Source of the DNA: Streptomyces sp. Je 1-79
GTDB lineage: Bacteria; Actinomycetota; Actinomycetes; Streptomycetales; Streptomycetaceae
NCBI RefSeq assembly: GCF_025195125.1
Contig: NZ_JAMGSL010000001.1
Location: 602,026-666,025, forward strand
Direction: 5' to 3'
Length of the DNA: 64,000 bases
The position numbers and the translations under genes were made by a program. Below are positions 61,127 through 64,000 of the stretch, one piece after another. Position 1 is the first letter of the stretch, and every line of letters begins with the position of its first letter. The notes under the pieces were generated by a model. The model saw nothing but the letters and a program-made list of their open reading frames with translations, was not told the origin of the DNA and made no database searches.

Positions 61127-62299
61127 ATGGGGAAGATCGATCACGACGCGGTGCTGCGGGCCCGAGTGCTGCTGCTGGGGTCCGGCCGATTGCGCCTGGC
61201 CGAACAGGTCCACGCCTATCGGGTTCTGGCGGAGGTGAGCCCGAAGGCGTATCTGCCGAAGCTCGTCGACGCGCTCCTGTCGATGAGCTACAGCAGCCGG
61301 GACCCCCAGGTGGACCTCGTGCTGGGCGCCGAGGCCGTCGAGGCCGCGCGGGGGATCGCAGGGGCGGGGTCGGCCCGGGCCGAACGGCTGTGCAGGGCCC
61401 TGGACGTGTACCAGGCGGCCCTGTTCGCCCTCGGGCGCCGAGCCGAGGGACGCGCGGTCTGTGAGGAGATGGCGGAGGCCGGAAGCAGCGGGCGGCTGGC
61501 GAACGTCCTGGCTGAGGAGGGGCGGTTCCGGGAGGCGGCGGAGTTCAACGAGAAGGCGGTCAGGAACGGCGTACGAGAGCACTCCTTCTGGAACATGGTC
61601 GAGTGGGCGGCGAATCTGGAGGGCGCGGGCCTGCACGACGAGGCACTGGCCGTCTTCGGTGAACTCCTCGACCACACCGCGCGCGAGGCCGCCGGGCAGC
61701 GCACGGCGCTGGCCATCCTCACCTGGGAGCTGGTGCACCTCTCCCGGATGCGTGAGACCGCCGGGCGCGGGGTGGACGCAGCGGCCACTCGACGGGAGGC
61801 CCTGAGCGTGCTGGAGGAGCTGGCGACGACGGGCGAGCCGAAGAACTGGAGCTGCATCCTCGGCTGGTGGGTCACCCTGTTCGTCCTGTCCGGCCGGGCT
61901 GACGAGCCGGCTGCGACCGCCGACTCCCCGATGCCGCCGTTCGGCGTCGACCTCGGATGGTCGAGCGACACGCGGAAGGCCTTTCTCGGCGACCTGCCCG
62001 TGCTCGAAACGGAGGCGGCGCGACTGCGCGAGGCGGGCCGACTGCCCGAACTCATGGATGTCCAGCGCAGAATCACCATCCGCGTTGCCCTGCGCGAAGG
62101 CGAGCACCCCTATCGGCTCAGGGAGCGGCTCGAACCGTACTTCGACGAGGGCGTGGCGCTCGCCCGCCGCCTGCCCGACGACCCTGCCCGCCTCGCCCGT
62201 GCCCTGACGGACCGCTCGATGTTCCTCGTCGCCGCCCGCACCTTCGAGCCCGCGTACACCGACTTCGCCGAGGCCGTCGCCCTCCTCGACACCCCGTAG
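61127..62299 (+). CDS. tetratricopeptide-repeat-like protein
   Basis: The 390-residue protein is composed of repeated helix pairs (LRLAEQVHAYRVLAEVSPKAYLPKLVDALL, RALDVYQAALFALGRRAEGRAVCEEMAEAG, FREAAEFNEKAVRNGVREHSFWNMVEWAANLEGAGLHDEALAVF, RALTDRSMFLVAARTFEPAYTDFAEAVALL), a TPR solenoid with no enzyme domain. Such proteins in Streptomyces are often regulatory or partner proteins. ATG 61127 has AGGGGGA 5 bases upstream. It is convergent with the flavin-type gene at 62432. Confidence 0.75.
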   Translation: MGKIDHDAVLRARVLLLGSGRLRLAEQVHAYRVLAEVSPKAYLPKLVDALLSMSYSSRDPQVDLVLGAEAVEAARGIAGAGSARAERLCRALDVYQAALFALGRRAEGRAVCEEMAEAGSSGRLANVLAEEGRFREAAEFNEKAVRNGVREHSFWNMVEWAANLEGAGLHDEALAVFGELLDHTAREAAGQRTALAILTWELVHLSRMRETAGRGVDAAATRREALSVLEELATTGEPKNWSCILGWWVTLFVLSGRADEPAATADSPMPPFGVDLGWSSDTRKAFLGDLPVLETEAARLREAGRLPELMDVQRRITIRVALREGEHPYRLRERLEPYFDEGVALARRLPDDPARLARALTDRSMFLVAARTFEPAYTDFAEAVALLDTP

Positions 62300-62431
62300 T
62301 CCCTCCCGGTCAAGCCCTGCCGCGAGGCTGCGGTCGGGCGGGCGGGGCAGGCAGGGGTCAGGTGAGGGGCCAGGAGGCCGACGGCGACGGCGGCGGCCCC
62401 AGGCCGACGAGCCGGCCGCGGTGGATGCCTT

Positions 62432-63103
62432 CTACTCTCCTGGATGTGCGGCGGGGCTGTAGACGGCTACATCAGTGTCCGCGCGCTCGGGGGAGGAGCC
62501 CTTGATGGAGGAGCTTTCGGTGAAGTACTGCGCGTCCTTGGGGCGCGCGGGGTCATGGAGGGCAGGGCGGCGGGGGACCTGCGCCAGGTGGGGTATGTAC
62601 TTGGAGCAGTGGATATAGGCTTCCTCGACGCTGAGGTGCACCCACAGCTCAGGGCCGCGCCCCGGGGCGACGTCGGACGGCAGTTCGGGGTGGAGTGAGC
62701 GCAGGTCCGTGTCGGTGTACAGCCGTGCCACGCCGTTGACGTGAAGGCCGATGCGGTCGTGGGTGAAGTCCACGAAGAGCATGCCGAGATGGGGGTTCTC
62801 CGTGATGTTGCCGGCGCTGGCGAGTACCCCGTTGCCCCGGAACTCCGGATAGACCAGGGTGCGTTCGTCGATCACCAGGACGAATCCCGGCGGCCCGGCC
62901 CGGAAGCTGGCATCGCATTCCCCCCGCGAGTCGGAGGTGGCCAGGAAGACCATGGACTGGCGAGCGATGAAATCCCGCATCTGCGGGGTGAGACAGGAGC
63001 GCACCTGCTGGTCGTAGAACCTGTGGGCGCGGTCGGCGGTGCCCAGCTGCTGCTGCAGAAGGTGTTCACCGGCTGATCCGAAGGACGTCGGGTGCGAAGA
63101 CAC
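62432..63103 (-). CDS. pyridoxamine 5'-phosphate oxidase-like flavin-binding protein
   Basis: The 223-residue protein has FIARQSMVFLATSDSRGECDASFRAGPPGFVLVIDERTLVYPEFRGNGVLASAGNITENPHLGMLFVDFT, the PNPOx-like split beta-barrel with flavin-phosphate-binding residues, and LHVNGVARLYTDTD. Similar proteins bind FMN or F420 and reduce small molecules. It lies 78 bases downstream of the globin-type reductase in the same direction, so the two may share an operon and respond to nitrosative or redox stress. Confidence 0.84.
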   Translation of the reverse strand: MSSHPTSFGSAGEHLLQQQLGTADRAHRFYDQQVRSCLTPQMRDFIARQSMVFLATSDSRGECDASFRAGPPGFVLVIDERTLVYPEFRGNGVLASAGNITENPHLGMLFVDFTHDRIGLHVNGVARLYTDTDLRSLHPELPSDVAPGRGPELWVHLSVEEAYIHCSKYIPHLAQVPRRPALHDPARPKDAQYFTESSSIKGSSPERADTDVAVYSPAAHPGE

Positions 63104-63181
63104 GGACTGTTCTCCTGGCAGGGAGGAAAGGGAGACAGGGGAAAGGAGCGAAAACGAGCGCGCGGCCGGCCGGGCGACGAC

Positions 63182-64000
63182 TCAAGGAGTCGCAAGGACG
63201 GGGGTGTCGAACGGGTCGTGATGGATGCGGTCCGGGGGCGTGCCGCCCGACGTGAGCGCCTGCGTGGCTGACGCGACCATCGGAGCGGGGCCGCTGAGGA
63301 AGGCGTCGTGCTGGTACCACGGACCGAACTCGGCCAGGACCTGCGGGAGAGACCCCCGGATCCCCGGGCTGTACTCGTCGGAGACCGCGCCCCTGACCGT
63401 CAGCCAGTGATGCCGCTGTGCCATGCGCAGCATGTCGTCCACCCCGTACAGCTCGGCACCGGTGCGGGCCCCGAGGAAGAGATCCACCTGGTGCCGGCCG
63501 CCGCGGCGGGCGACCTCTTCGATGAGCGCACGGATGGGGGCAAGACCGGTGCCGCCGGCGACACAGAGCAGGTCGTTGTGGACGGCGGCGTCGAGCACCA
63601 TGTCGCCCATCGGCGCGCCCAGGTGGACGACGTCGCCCACCGCGGCCCGGTGTACCAGCGCGTTGCTGACCGCTCCACCAGGCACGGCCCGTACATGGAA
63701 GGTGAGGGTGCCGTCTTCGCGGGGCGCGTTGGCGGGGGAGTAGTAGCGCCACTGTTTGGGATGCCACGGGGTCTCGACACTGACGTACTGTCCGGCGGCG
63801 TGTTCGTAGGGCATGTGGGGATGCAGGGTGACCTCGGCGATGCCGTTACCCCGGGGGGCGAGGTGCACGATCGTGGCGGGCCAGAGCGCGGGCCGCGTCA
63901 TCGCGTCCTGCTCGGCGGCGCTGATCATGGCATCGGCGACGGCTCCGTACGCCTTGGTCCATGCGGCTGCGATGTCCTGGGTCCAGGCGGGACCGGCGTA
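63182..64000 (-). CDS. globin-type flavohaemoprotein reductase, N-terminus cut by window edge
   Basis: The visible 272 residues cover the end of a globin domain (DIAAAWTKAYGAVADAMISAAEQ) and the ferredoxin-reductase part: QYVSVETPWHPKQWRYYSPANAP (FAD-binding RxYS), then VHLGAPMGDM, VAGGTGLAPIRALIEEVARRGG (NAD-binding) and DAFLSGPAPMVASATQAL. Together these indicate a flavohaemoglobin-type nitric oxide dioxygenase or globin reductase, which detoxifies NO using NAD(P)H. The gene starts beyond the window. Immediately downstream is the PNPOx-like protein gene. Confidence 0.86.
   Translation of the reverse strand, partial: YAGPAWTQDIAAAWTKAYGAVADAMISAAEQDAMTRPALWPATIVHLAPRGNGIAEVTLHPHMPYEHAAGQYVSVETPWHPKQWRYYSPANAPREDGTLTFHVRAVPGGAVSNALVHRAAVGDVVHLGAPMGDMVLDAAVHNDLLCVAGGTGLAPIRALIEEVARRGGRHQVDLFLGARTGAELYGVDDMLRMAQRHHWLTVRGAVSDEYSPGIRGSLPQVLAEFGPWYQHDAFLSGPAPMVASATQALTSGGTPPDRIHHDPFDTPVLATP

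Overview
The window is high-GC actinobacterial chromosome, almost certainly Streptomyces. Third codon positions are nearly always G or C, GTG/TTG starts are common, and several genes look leaderless, with a TANNNT -10 six to nine bases before the start codon. Many genes belong to families typical of the genus (helR, DUF6230/DUF6114, DUF5990, DUF5997, ECF52-like sigma, type-2 argG). No tRNA, rRNA, CRISPR array, insertion sequence or integrase was seen. Most genes are regulator-plus-target pairs, small operons or orphan enzymes.

Region 0-2.2 kb: after the tail of a LacI-type regulator comes a two-gene locus. It encodes a cyclodipeptide synthase of the Rv2275 type and a P450 of the CYP121 type, the pair that makes mycocyclosin from cyclo(Tyr-Tyr) in Mycobacterium tuberculosis. 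The active-site region of the P450 is not fully conserved. 2.2-9.2 kb: metallo-hydrolases, an HTH-less LysR domain protein opposite DUF5997, SGNH and Nudix hydrolases, a PadR/membrane-protein pair and a P450. 9.3-11.6 kb: ferredoxin, a second P450 and an isochorismatase-fold hydrolase around a strong palindrome. 11.7-15.4 kb: helR, the RNA polymerase-recycling ATPase linked to rifamycin resistance, preceded by what appears to be its rifamycin-associated element; then a DUF2254 membrane protein.

15.4-30 kb: ArsR/DUF5990, SRPBCC, a GH114-like lipoprotein, a frameshifted cytochrome b561, a secreted acid phosphatase, a MerR/flavodoxin-fold pair, an AraC regulator, a lactonase-like MBL enzyme, a solute-binding-like protein without signal peptide, a large secreted GH3 enzyme with its LacI regulator, and a frameshifted unknown gene. 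30-33 kb: a secreted-protein/TetR/DUF6230/DUF6114 cluster of unknown role. 33-37.7 kb: argG, a PAP2 phosphatase coupled to a lipid kinase, and DUF2278.

37.8-43.5 kb: two paralogous CPA2 cation/proton antiporters with one RCK_C protein (a CpeA-like candidate c-di-AMP sensor), surrounded by decayed regulator genes (a PucR-type regulator and a HisKA_3 kinase fragment) and small proteins. 43.6-52 kb: GNAT, ArsR/VOC, TPR, membrane, PI-PLC-like, HAD and FUSC proteins. 52-56.3 kb: a Doc-like toxin/RHH antitoxin pair with its palindrome, AlkB, a Ser/Thr kinase and PhzF. 56.4-64 kb: a sigma/zinc-finger/transmembrane/CAP fusion protein, a beta-helix-like membrane protein, an HD hydrolase, a TPR protein, and a globin-type reductase (cut by the window edge) with a PNPOx-like flavin protein.

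Where identity to a known protein is stated, it rests on motif comparison from memory; no database search was possible.
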